64,000 nt of DNA from Chondrilla cf. caribensis. Taxonomy: Eukaryota > Porifera > Demospongiae > Chondrillida > Chondrillidae. A model generated the notes under the pieces. The model saw nothing but the letters and a program-made list of their open reading frames with translations, ran no database searches and was not told where the DNA came from. Positions 54,702-64,000 of the stretch are shown piece by piece (within the stretch, counting starts at the first letter, position 1; each line of letters opens with the position of its first letter). A program made the translations under genes and the position numbers. The stretch is from NCBI GenBank assembly GCA_964020155.1, contig OZ026559.1, positions 3,360,455 through 3,424,454 on the forward strand, given 5' to 3'.

Positions 54702-57700
54702 TCTTGTCCTCAGCACTTTTCCCTGCCTCAAAACTGGGCCACATGTAGAGTGATTCTTCAGCCTTGCCCAGTAACAAAACAACATTCTCAGGAGAAACAT
54801 CAATTTTACACAGTTCAGGACGGAATTCTGCATCATTTTCAACGTTTACATAAAATGAATAACTTTGTCCATAAGGTCCTGCTGCGAAGGTGACTTGAGC
54901 CTGCAAATGATATCATGCCATGTTTACCATACTGCTGCATATGTGCATAAGTACTGTACAGTGTCACAGGTACATATGTACAATGCCACATTAGAAGTCC
55001 AGGTATACGTATATGTGCAGTGTCACACTACAAGTCCACGTACATATGTACAGTGTCACACTAGAAGTCCATGTACATATGTACAGTGTCACACTAGAAG
55101 TCCAGGTACATATGTACAGTGTCACACTAGAAGTCCATGTACATATGTACAGTGTCACACTACAAGTCCACGTACATATGTACAGTGTCACACTAGAAGT
55201 CCATGTACATATGTACAGTGTCACACTAGAAGTCCAGGTACATATGTACAGTGTCACACTAGAAGTCCATGTACATATGTACAGTGTCACACTAGAAGTC
55301 CAGGTACATATGTACAGTGTCACACTAGAAGTCGAGGTACATGAGTGGGGGAGGGTACACGTACGAGTATGATAATATGCTTTGCCCTTGGTATCCCATA
55401 CAAAGGTGGTATAAATAACATGTATTTTGATTGGCCACTTGCCGACCTTTTTAGCAGCTAATAAATTAACCAATTGTCACATCTGGAGATCTCAGGGATA
55501 AATGGAATATGTATCCGTGTAGGTCTCTCCAATGCTGCCACCAATCAGGATACGCTGTATGCAAGATCATATGGACATACAGTGGAGGCTGTCTACCAAT
55601 GGTATGGTAGATATCATGTACGTATATACGTACATATACGTACATATAGACATGTACAGTCACGCATGTGCTATCCAGACTTGTGTATACTCACCCAATG
55701 TTGGTCGAAATGAGACACAACTGAGCCAGATTTGACATTTGTAATGTCAAACACAAACACAAGGTGTTCCTTTGTCTGACGATACCTAAAGGGTGGACAC
55801 ACCCACTGCACCGAAGGGAGGAGTGGCAATGACGAAGGCAAAGACAATGGGGGGTGCGACTCTGAAGGAAATATAACACCAATGTTTCATAAGCACAGTC
55901 ACCAAGACCAAGAACATTCGCAGCAAACAAATCGTAGTCCAACTTGCTTAGTACATACTTTGAGGGAACACCAAATCTGTGCTTCTTATCAGAGGTACTT
56001 ACTTACTATCAATACTGGTTGACACAGTGCACATGAGCTACGTAGGGATTAAGTGGGGTGTATGTACTAATCAGGAGTGTGTACTAACCAGGAGTGTGTA
56101 CTAATCAGGAGTGTGTACTAATCAGGAGTGTGCACTAACCAGGCGTACTAACCAAGGCACTTAACAAGCAAGTTGCACTGTACATCTGTGGTTTGTACAT
56201 GTATATTTGAATAGATTAAAAAAGAAATGATTAATGGCGGTAATGTACAAATGCGTTAAGACAACCTACGTATAAGGTATGCACAAAATTAGTCCTAAGT
56301 TTTCATCAAATGTACTTCTTGTCAGGATTTGCTTACTAAAATTTTATGTACACTGCTGCAGCAAGCCAAATAAAGGTAGAAAATTAGTTCGTTATTGGTA
56401 TATATTGGTATATTGGTAGTGGTATGGCTTGGCAACAATTTGTCTCAAGTGTGTTTGTGTGTACGTAGGAGTATCTTCTGTGATAAAATTCACCTTCTTC
56501 TCTTCTTTCGCCTGTTACTTCTCCAACAGCATCCACTGATGGTTCCAATGTTGGAACATCCATCGTCCTCTCCTGATGCATGCGGCCTTCACTGGTAGGT
56601 CCAGATGTGGATGGTGGGGAGGGAGGAGACACTACATCACCATTTGTTGGCAGCTGAGTGGATGGTGGAGTTGGAGGAGACACTACGTCATCATTCATTG
56701 GTAGCTGAGTGGATGGTGGAGTGGGAGGAGACACTATGTCATCATTCGTTGCTGGAGGAGACACTACGTCTTTGTCCGTTGGAATCGGCGATGATGACGG
56801 CAGAACGGGTATAGTGACTGTAAGCGTTTCTGTGCTCTTGTCGAATTGGGCTGTTGTGTTGTCCTGGTCTACGTCAAGGTGGAGGGGAAGCTGGTTCTGC
56901 TAAGGATGTGAATCGCAATGTAACTGGCTAAGATATGTATACTGTATGTACGTATACAAATGATAAGAATGCATAGGTATCTACCTACAGAGCATAAAGA
57001 CAAGACTAAGGGTAAAATGTGAGGCTGGTTGAGATTGGATGTACGTAAGATAGGACGGATGTAGCATACATGCCTTAAATTATGCAGTCGTAGTTTGGAG
57101 TGTCCATGGATGTAAGGCTGAGGGTAAGATTGGGCGCAAGAGTGACTGAGATTGGATCCAAGATCAAGTATGAAATTTGGTGTGTGAGTGGGTGTACGTA
57201 TGTCCATAGTATGTACGTCCATATAGGTGTATGATTGGGTTGTCCATATAGGATGTAGGATTGATTCAGTGTAAGATCAGGTACAAAGGTCAGTGGAAAC
57301 CAGTATCATTGGGACAGGAAGCAAGGATGAGGTGATGGGGAGATAGGTGATGGAGAGATAGCTAGGTGATGGGGAGATAGCTAGGTGATGGGAAGATAGC
57401 TAGGTGATGGGGAGATAGGTGATGGGGAGATAGCTAGGTGATGGGAAGATAGCTAGGTAATGGGAAGATAGCTAGGTGATGGGTAGTTAGATGATGGAAA
57501 GATAGCTAGGTGATGGGAAGATAGCTAGGTGATGGGTAGTTAGATGATGGAAAGATAGCTAGGTGATGGGAAGATTGCTAGGAGGTGGGGAGATAGTAAG
57601 GTGTGATCAAAGTACAAAAGATTAAGCAAGTGCAGATGCAGGGCTTCATTTGGGGAGGGTGAGGGGAACTCAGTGATACCAGACGGTCCAAATATTCCTC

Positions 57701-58058
57701 CCTCACCCCCTGCAAAATTTTATGGACACACAATATTTCCATTGAATGTAATATCTGTCCTTTGTGTTCAATTTGCCTCTAGCTCAATAATTCCTGTCAA
57801 TGAACGCCTCATGTACTAACAATGGTGTGTGATGATTGTGGGCTCTGAAGTACGTAGGTGCTGAATACTAACTGACTTCCACCCAATGTATCAAGGAATA
57901 TACGAACAATTGAGGATACATTCAAGACATATCTTGGGTTCTCCACTGCCAGCTCCAACTTCCTCTCAAAGACCTCAAGATCTACGTTCGATACAGACTT
58001 GACTCCTGGTAGATCCACCCGAACCACCAGGCATTTTGGGCGCTTAACAGCAGATGAT

Positions 58059-58130
<72 letters not shown>

Positions 58131-58815
58131 CGTGCGTGTGGGCGTGTGTGTAAGATAGGAATGAGTAGATGGATGAAGTAAGTACCTTGAAGGGAACACC
58201 AAATCTGTGCTTCTTATCAGAGGTACTTATCACTAGTTCTAGTTGACATAGTGTACATGAGCTAGGGACTGAGTGAAGTGTATGTACTAACCAGGAGTGT
58301 GTACTAACCAGGAGTGTGTACTAACAAGAGAGTGTGTATTAGCCAGGAGTGTGTACTAACCAGAAGTGTGTACTAACCAGAAGTGTGTACTAACAAGGAG
58401 TGTGTACTAACCACAAGTGTGTACTAACCAGAAGTGTGTACTAACCAGAAGTGTGTACTAACCAGGAGTGTGTACTAACCAGGAGTGTGTACTACCCAGG
58501 AGTGTGTACCAACTAGGAGTGTGTACAAACCAGGACTGTGTACTAAGCAATGTACTTCATACTACAAGTTGTACTGCATAACATGTATGCACATACGTAC
58601 GTTTATGTACGTAAACATGTCTACATACACATTTACAAACCGTGAATTGGTAAAATCTCCCATATCCACTTCTCCGCGATGTGTGACAGTGTAAGTGGGT
58701 TCGTTCTTTGGTTTACTCTTTTTAACCTTTGCCTTCTTCTCCGAGTGCACATTCTTCACAGGATCACTGGGATAAGGGAACTCCAGGCCAGGTTGTTGCT
58801 CTGAAGGCAAAGGTC

Positions 58816-58852
<37 letters not shown>

Positions 58853-59714
58853 ATACAATAGTGTGTAAATGTGTACAAATATAGAACATTTGCACATACG
58901 CACACAAATGTACTGTAACTACATGTAGATATGTACACCAAATTATATTATGATAATAATTTATTAAGTACACATATAATGTATGTAGGTACTATAATGA
59001 TACTGATGTACATACATACAATGTGCAAATGTTTACAAATACGTACATAGATACACACATACGTACATCAGGATGGGGTTTTCTTAGGACGGTGGATTTC
59101 GGTGTTCCTTTGTACTGCATCTTTGGGAACTTTAAAGCTATGGTAACCAAGAAAAACAACAAACGAACATGAAAATGTCTACACCGTGTGTATGTATGTG
59201 TATGTGTACACTCTCCTAACCTCTCTTCTCGACCTTCAACTTGAACTGCTTCTCCAATCCTTCTAGGGCTGTGCTGATGAGAAGCTGTCGGAACCTAGGG
59301 TCCTACAGTACAGGAAGCAGCCAGCACAGGAAGTAGATAGTAAAGGAAGCATTCAGTACAGGGAACAGTCAGTACAGGAAGTAGTCGGTACAGGAAGTAG
59401 TCAGTACAGGAAGCATTCAGTACAGGAAGCAGTCAGTACAGGAAGTAGTCAGTACAGGGAACAGTCGGTACATATTACAGTGAATACCCATTAATCTGAC
59501 ACAATTCATTTTCCAAAAATGGTGGATAAACGAGTTTGCCAGATAAACTTGTACATTGTATTGGTACTGGGAACTTGTGACGTCTTTAAAAGGTTTGGCA
59601 GATAAAGTGGTGGTGGATTAACAAAATTCATTGCATATCAATTATATTTGTTAATGATATAGATAATTTACATTGTACATGGACACACACACACACAACA
59701 CAGCACATACAGCA

Positions 59715-59760
<46 letters not shown>

Positions 59761-59788
59761 CACATGCACACACACACACACACATACG

Positions 59789-59820
<32 letters not shown>

Positions 59821-62800
59821 CACATGCACACACACACACACACATACGCACACACACACACACACGCACACACGCACACACACACACACACACACCTTAT
59901 CACACTCTTTAAAACTCTGTGGGTTAAAAATAACATCGTATACTGTACATCTAACTCCAGCTATAAGTAAGACAACAATAAAAGAATACAAGATATTACT
60001 ATGTCCTCCCTATAAAGGTTGTAAGACGTACAAGCAGACAGCTGTAAATTTTTCACAGAAGGAAATTGCACAATATTGCTCATAAACACTCCGTGGTTAT
60101 ATTATTGTGTGGATCGAATGGAAAATGCAAAAATGTAAAATGAAACCTTGTTAAATAATTATTGCTGGACAGTACAAAGAAATATATATATTGTATATAA
60201 TAATATAAAATATATACTGTATGTTGTGTATAATACAGATTCAAAATACAGTGGAACCTCTCTATAAAGGACATGTTGGGACCATAATTTTAGTCCTTAT
60301 TACAGAGGTTTCCTCACTTCAGAGGTCATTAATACACTACAGTACTACACTGGGACACAGAATGGTGTCCTTTCTATAGAGGTTTCCACATTTCAGAGGT
60401 TTGTAATAGAGAGGTTCCAGTGTGATTCACCTTTATCAACATCCTCCCTCCCCGGGGACATGCTGTAGGGGATGGACCAGTTTTGTCCGATTTTACCGGA
60501 TAACTGTGTAGGCAGTGCAGAGGGTGCCTTGATGTTTTCACTCGTGCAAATGTTTATGAACACCTTCTTCTTGCTGTCTGCTACCTTGGCTTTGATGACG
60601 AATCCCGGCTGTAGAGAGAGGAGACCCAATGACAACACACGACTAACAGTGACACTTACGATAATGTGCCAAGTTTTAGGGGTACGTATATAACTTCTGC
60701 TTCAGGGATTGTTGACTTTCACTTTAGGGGTACTTGACTTTTAGCTACTTTAGGGATTTTTGACTTCTACTATGGGGATTTTCGAAATCTACTTTAGGGA
60801 TACTTGACTTTTAGCTACATTAGGGATTTTCGAAATCTACTTTAGGGATACTTGACTTCTACTTGAGGGATTTTGATTGCTACTTCAGGGATTTTTTACT
60901 TCTACTTTGAGAATTTTCTTCTGCTCTTGGCATTTCAGTCTCTTTTTGAACTTTTACATTTAACCTCAGTTAGTTCCTTGCATTTGGCATAGGCCAAGAT
61001 GTTTCACATTAAATGATTACGAACAACTGTCCCGTGTACAGTATGTGGATACTGCAGCATCAACATTTCCAGGATCACAACTTTTGCACTCAATACAGAC
61101 AAGATTCCAGCCATAAATGTGGTACAATATAGACTTGTATGGCTGTCAGCATTAAAATTCAAAAACAAGCAAAGATCGAATAGGCATGGTTAGGTACATG
61201 TTAAAACAAGGCAGGTTTTTGGGTTTCTTTTGGTTTGCTGGAGCAGTGTAAATATAATGAACGAATCAGAATAACATACGATAACATGAACTGATCCTGT
61301 GGGTCACTTATATTATGCTCAAACTGGTATCTATACGTGTGTTGGAGGATCTACGTACATGTTTCAAGTTCAACTTCAGGACTAGAATGCGGTGAGAGAT
61401 GGACGGAGCTCACCTCTGGATGAAGAAACTTCACATCCTGCCCTCTATCCCTCTCCAGTTGTGCGATTTCTTCTTCGTATCGTTTTCGGTTTTCCGGGTC
61501 TGATATTTCCTTGGCATACTCCACAAGAAGCTTGCGGAATTCATCCTTCTGCAGCGCCTTCTTCAGCTGCTCAACCTCCTGGAGGTGTATTGAGAATTCG
61601 GACAAGTATAGTTGTTAAGGTGGTGCAGACAAATAACTTGGAATTTGTGTTAGGTGACATATGAACATTCACACTCATAGTATTTGTTTGTTGTCAATTT
61701 CCGATTATTACAATTATTGAGTGCTATTTTCTCATCACAACAACTAGATATCGTATAACGGGAAATTTTCGCAGGACAAAATTTTCATGGATTTCATGGT
61801 TGGCCAAACATCCATGAAAATAAAATCTGCGAATTGGGCGTTCTCGTGGTTCTATCACACGATTGCGGGCCAGAATCCGTGAATTTTCATTTTTGGAGCC
61901 ATCCGCGAAAATTTTGTCCCACAAAAATTTCCCACTATACGGTACATAACGTGAATGAAACATAGGAATGGTGTGATATTAACTGATGAACGTGTTTCAG
62001 TGAATGTATTGTGATTATGAAGTTTTAAGGGAATGTCTTGTTGCATACAAGCCTGTGCAAGGGCCAAGATTGATGAAATAAATCACTGGATTTATGTCAA
62101 CCAGCTGAAAGAAAAATAATTCTATCAGCTGGGGGACAGAAGTCCAATTTTGATGGCAACCAGTGATAACCTCCCAGTCATCCAGATCATGAGAACATAA
62201 TGTTATAACACATACATAACGTTATGTGAGTAAGATTGGGAAAAAAATGAAAAATGAAGCACGTTCTGTTCAGCAATAGGAAGCACATTGGATGCAAATA
62301 CTTCCAACACCCTTAATGACCAATAAGCACAAATCCATGATATGACCACAATTAGCTAATTCTTCAATATATCATAATGGAGTAATTCCCATCACAGGAC
62401 AATCCGGACCTCTGCGAGTGAACAGCTTTCCACTTCAATGTGCTTGTCTTAAGACACCCTCTTTTTAGGTTACCACGCTCTACCCTATTCGTTGGGGGGA
62501 GGGAGGGGGCATTTCGCATACTGCAGTCAACTGCTTGCAAGCAGCTAGAGTTCGAGGCTGTTACATACATGCCAGGCGTACATAGATGTCAGCATGTGAG
62601 CAGTATTATTCACGACATACACGTTTGGCACAAACAGGATCTTTCGAACAAGTACAAAAAGTCATTGAAAAGACAAAGAATTGACGAGCGAGCAATTTTA
62701 AACATTATAACAGAATGAAATTAATAAATACTTTAGTTGAAGTCTTTACAACTGGGGGACAGACCGTTGCTGTTGAAACACACGCATAGCTTATTGATAG

Positions 62801-62885
62801 GAACCGTACGAAAACTCATCCCGTTCACACTTACCTCTGAAGTGATCTGGAATTTCTCTTCGTCCTTCGGCTTCTTGGAAGACAT
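52512..62885 (-). CDS. DNAAF2: DNAAF2/Kintoun-like dynein preassembly factor
   Basis: PIH-family cytoplasmic factor needed, with Hsp90/Hsp70, to preassemble axonemal dynein arms of motile cilia. Exons (minus): 62885-62835, 61578-61414, 60608-60431, 59960-59896, 59302-59221, 59137-59067, 58816-58641, 58061-57920, 56896-56494, 55861-55695, 54900-54700, 54247-54179, 53655-53505, 53140-52512; 849 codons plus stop, close to human DNAAF2 (837). Residues about 18-205 are the PIH1 domain ([34 protein letters not shown]); about 225-350 the PIH1 C-terminal CS-like domain (VDLPGV, AQFDK, LTVTIPV). Exon 9 then has a Pro/Ser-rich repeat. Exons 10-13 keep VVSHFDQHW and an [11 protein letters not shown] segment. 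The tail ends YDLD, as in human. The start was chosen as the first ATG after an in-frame ATG-free leader. Confidence 0.92.
53306..53451 (-). repeat. (CA)n (sense) array in the last DNAAF2 intron, ending in G/C run
   Basis: (TG)n on the plus strand followed by 14 Gs (53437-53450); on the DNAAF2 sense strand a C-run and then (CA)n. Confidence 0.93.
53900..54178. other. Purine-rich (plus strand) DNAAF2 intron 12
   Basis: GGGAGAGAGGAAGAG-type tract at 53950-54050, polypyrimidine on the sense strand. No gene. Confidence 0.55.
54455..54699 (-). repeat. (TG)n (sense) array starting at the DNAAF2 exon-11 donor
   Basis: The donor GT at 54699 is the first unit of an array of about 245 bp with GCATGCATG-type interruptions. 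Confidence 0.95.
55015..55340. repeat. 33-bp minisatellite in DNAAF2 intron 10
   Basis: About ten units with GTACATATGTACAGTGTCAC + ACTAGAAGTCCA. A 33-bp unit keeps frames open on both strands; not coding. Confidence 0.92.
55935..56180 (+). mobile_element. CTTGCTTAGTAAG-family MITE with ~6 units of the 17-bp repeat
   Basis: TAGTCCAACTTGCTTAGTAC at left, AACAAGCAAGTTGCACTG + TA at right, with a small array of ACTAATCAGGAGTGTGT at 56065-56150. Confidence 0.78.
56897..57310. other. DNAAF2 intron 8, unique part
   Basis: Scattered GATTGG/GGATGTA words (for example GTAGGATTGATTCAGTG), perhaps an eroded repeat; no gene. Confidence 0.4.
57320..57605 (+). repeat. 19-bp minisatellite
   Basis: About 14 units of GATGGGAAGATAGCTAGGT with shortened GATGGGGAGATAGGT forms. 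Confidence 0.9.
58062..58130 (-). repeat. (CA)n (sense) array forming the DNAAF2 exon-8 acceptor
   Basis: On the sense strand (CA)n runs into CACAG directly before exon 8 (58061); the acceptor AG is the end of the repeat. Confidence 0.93.
58178..58576 (+). mobile_element. CTTGCTTAGTAAG-family MITE with expanded 17-bp minisatellite
   Basis: The left interior (CCTTGAAGGGAACACCAAAT, GCTTCTTATCAGAGGTACTT, GAGCTAGGGACTGAGTGAAG) leads into about 16 units of GTGTGTACTAACCAGGA (58285-58545); decayed right end CAAGTTGTACTG. Confidence 0.78.
58817..58850 (-). repeat. (CA)n (sense) array forming the DNAAF2 exon-7 acceptor
   Basis: About 34 bp; the sense strand ends CACACACAG at the exon boundary 58816. 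Confidence 0.93.
59303..59475 (+). repeat. 16-bp minisatellite
   Basis: About ten units of CAGTACAGGAAGTAGT begin at the exon-5 acceptor; the first units (CTACAGTACAGGAAGC) overlap the splice site. Confidence 0.88.
59478..59635 (-). mobile_element. CAGTGAAT-family MITE
   Basis: Begins CAGTGAATACCCATTAATCT; interior TTGGTACTGGGAA and GGCAGATAAAGTGGTGG are the reverse complement of the 22697 copy; right end ATTAACAAAATTCATTG is mutated. Confidence 0.65.
59680..59895 (-). repeat. (TG)n (sense) array starting at the DNAAF2 exon-4 donor
   Basis: The donor GT at 59895 is part of the array (sense GTGTGTGTG...), about 215 bp with two ~65-bp near-identical higher-order blocks (CGCACACACATGCACAC). 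Confidence 0.95.
60249..60422 (+). mobile_element. MITE, CAGTGGAACCTCT family, full-length copy
   Basis: 174 bp from CAGTGGAACCTCTCTATAAA to TAATAGAGAGGTTCCAGTG, terminal inverted repeats with few mismatches; preceded by TA. It ends 9 bp before the DNAAF2 exon-3 boundary (60431). Confidence 0.78.
60690..60925 (+). repeat. Degenerate ACTTTAGGGAT-TTGACTTCTAC repeat
   Basis: About ten irregular units mixing ACTTTAGGGATACTTGACTT and ATTTTCGAAATCTACTTTAG. Confidence 0.8.
61751..61942. mobile_element. MITE with ~40-bp TIRs (TCGTATA...TATACGG)
   Basis: 192 bp between TA dinucleotides. Left end TCGTATAACGGGAAATTTTC, right end GAAATTTTTGTGGGACAAAA-type sequence read inward; the inverted repeats include GGACAAAATTTTC. 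Located in DNAAF2 intron 1. Confidence 0.78.
61943..62834. other. DNAAF2 intron 1, nothing further recognised
   Basis: Unique DNA. A plus-strand open frame (to 62718) lacks an ATG at its apparent start and has no homology; not called. Confidence 0.45.
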
Positions 62886-63065
62886 GTGCAGCGCGATTAG
62901 TTCCGAAACCAACTTCAAATTTCAAAAGTGGAACTAATATCATTCGAATCGACAACGACCAAAAAATTAACAATAATTGGTATTATTAGTACTCAGTTCT
63001 CGTAGGATAAATACATTTGAACAGGTTTACAGACACAGAAAGCACATGCAAACATTGATGGCTTG

Positions 63066-63816
63066 TTATCGCCAGTTGAATTCTTCAGGAATGTTTTCTT
63101 TCAAAGGAATCTAGACAAAAGAGTGCAACACTTGTTCTGTTAATATTGTTTCTTATTGGATATACTCACATTCTCTAGGAAGTACATACAAACATATAAT
63201 ATTCAGGTCTACACAGAGGGACGGTGTATTCTCATAGTGTCAACCTGCCAGGTCTACACAGAGGGACAGTGCATTCTCACAGTGTGAAAACCTGCCAGGT
63301 CTACACAGAGGGACAGTGCATTCTCATAGTGTCAACCTGCCAGGTCTACACAGAGGGACAGTGCATTCTCATAGTGTCAACCTGCCAGGTCTACACAGAG
63401 GGACACTGTATTCTCACAGTGTCAATAACACATCAGCACCACACTACACACCAGAACCCACACTCAATCACACCCACACTCAATCACACCTGCACTCAAT
63501 CACACCCACACTCACAGTAGACACATACCAGTACTCACAACACACCCCATATACACTCATCCCTCCACACATACAAAACACACACAACTCACATCTTTGT
63601 ATGCCTCAGCTTTTGAAGGTGCAGGTTCTGTATACCACGTGGTCTTCTTCCCAGGTATGGCCACCCGACCATCTGGGTGGAGGTAAGCCCCTTTCATTCC
63701 CCCCTCCGCCAGTCTTTTCTGCCCCTCTTCCGTCAGAAGATAACCTCTATTGTCCGGGTTCAGGTAATATGCCATATCTGACTTGGAAGGAAGGGCCCTC
63801 CTTGGAATTTCTTTGC
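63066..63816 (-). CDS. Unrecognised gene, last two exons
   Basis: Minus-strand exons 63816-63593 (224 nt, entered in phase 1 after CTACCTTCAG) and 63110-63066 (after TCTTTTGTCTAG) join in phase 0 and give about 89 C-terminal residues ending EEFNWR-stop. Readable parts: YYLNPDNRGYLLTEEGQKRL, AYLHPDGRVAIPGKKTTWY, EPAPSKAEAYKD. Pro, Tyr and Gly are frequent, with no signal or membrane segment here. The non-repetitive composition and matching phases make this a real gene, but I do not recognise the family. It ends 180 bp before the DNAAF2 ATG on the same strand; a ciliary role is conceivable from position alone, which is weak evidence. Confidence 0.72.
63200..63430 (+). repeat. 45-bp minisatellite in the intron of the right-edge gene
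   Basis: Five units starting CAGGTCTACACAGAGGGACA; followed to about 63530 by CACTCAATCACACC repeats. Confidence 0.9.
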
Positions 63817-63835
63817 CTGAAGGTAGCGAGTGGAG

Positions 63836-63837
<2 letters not shown>

Positions 63838-63907
<70 letters not shown>

Positions 63908-63945
63908 GTGTGTGAGTGTGTGTGTGTGTGTGTATGTGTGTGTGT
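63838..63945 (-). repeat. (CA)n (sense) array upstream of the right-edge gene's exon
   Basis: About 108 bp; the sense (CA)n ends about 20 bp before the acceptor at 63817. Confidence 0.93.
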
Positions 63946-64000
63946 GCACGTGAACAGTATTTAACAGGTTTTATTACATAATATGATTATGTACATATAA

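Noticed and set aside
54991..55473. ~160-codon frames on both strands
   Set aside because: The 33-bp unit is a multiple of three, so frames stay open by chance; the region is a DNAAF2 intron.
62440..62718. 93-codon plus-strand frame in DNAAF2 intron 1
   Set aside because: It has no ATG at its apparent start, no homology recognised and no flanking splice-compatible exons.

Overview
This is intron-rich animal nuclear DNA. The genes are conserved metazoan ones (a DDX43-type helicase, a PDE7-type phosphodiesterase, HNMT-like methyltransferases, BAG1 and the cilium assembly factor DNAAF2/Kintoun). Introns use GT-AG sites. Intergenic and intronic DNA is full of (CA/TG)n arrays, minisatellites and short inverted-repeat transposons. 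I infer an invertebrate, possibly an early-branching one such as a sponge, but nothing here fixes the phylum. No rRNA, tRNA, CRISPR array or prokaryotic operon was seen.

Layout. Positions 20-31279 (+) hold a DDX43-like KH/DEAD-box helicase that lacks its N-terminus. I could join 18 exons in frame; the last sits beyond a 14.5-kb intron. On the opposite strand inside one DDX43 intron lies a two-exon gene for a small secreted six-cysteine peptide (5573-5892, -), with a TATA box. Positions 31648-43954 (+) hold a complete ten-exon PDE7-like phosphodiesterase whose N-terminus keeps the two RRGAIS motifs of mammalian PDE7A1. An AT-rich gap (43955-46400) carries a 754-bp terminal-inverted-repeat element. 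Positions 46401-52987 are a tandem duplication: HNMT-like A (+), BAG1 (+), a truncated copy of the DNAAF2 last exon (-), then HNMT-like B (+) followed by the real DNAAF2 3' end. BAG1 is present in only one of the two units. DNAAF2 (52512-62885, -, 14 exons, 849 codons) is complete. The last two exons of an unrecognised gene (63066-63816, -) end 180 bp upstream of its start codon.

Neighbouring genes are tightly packed although introns are long: 368 bp separate DDX43 from PDE7, 101 bp HNMT-A from BAG1, and 180 bp the right-edge gene from DNAAF2. The genes do not form one pathway. They cover RNA remodelling, cAMP hydrolysis, small-molecule methylation, Hsp70 nucleotide exchange and dynein preassembly.

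The most notable non-genic signals are: (i) dinucleotide arrays fused to splice sites with a polarity, (UG)n at donors and (CA)n at acceptors in the sense strand; (ii) a 17-bp minisatellite that expanded repeatedly inside separate copies of one TIR element; (iii) paired duplications in which one copy holds a single repeat unit and the other an expanded array; and (iv) an exon-like antisense module duplicated inside a DDX43 intron. All exon calls come from reading frames, splice sites and remembered family features. No alignment was run.
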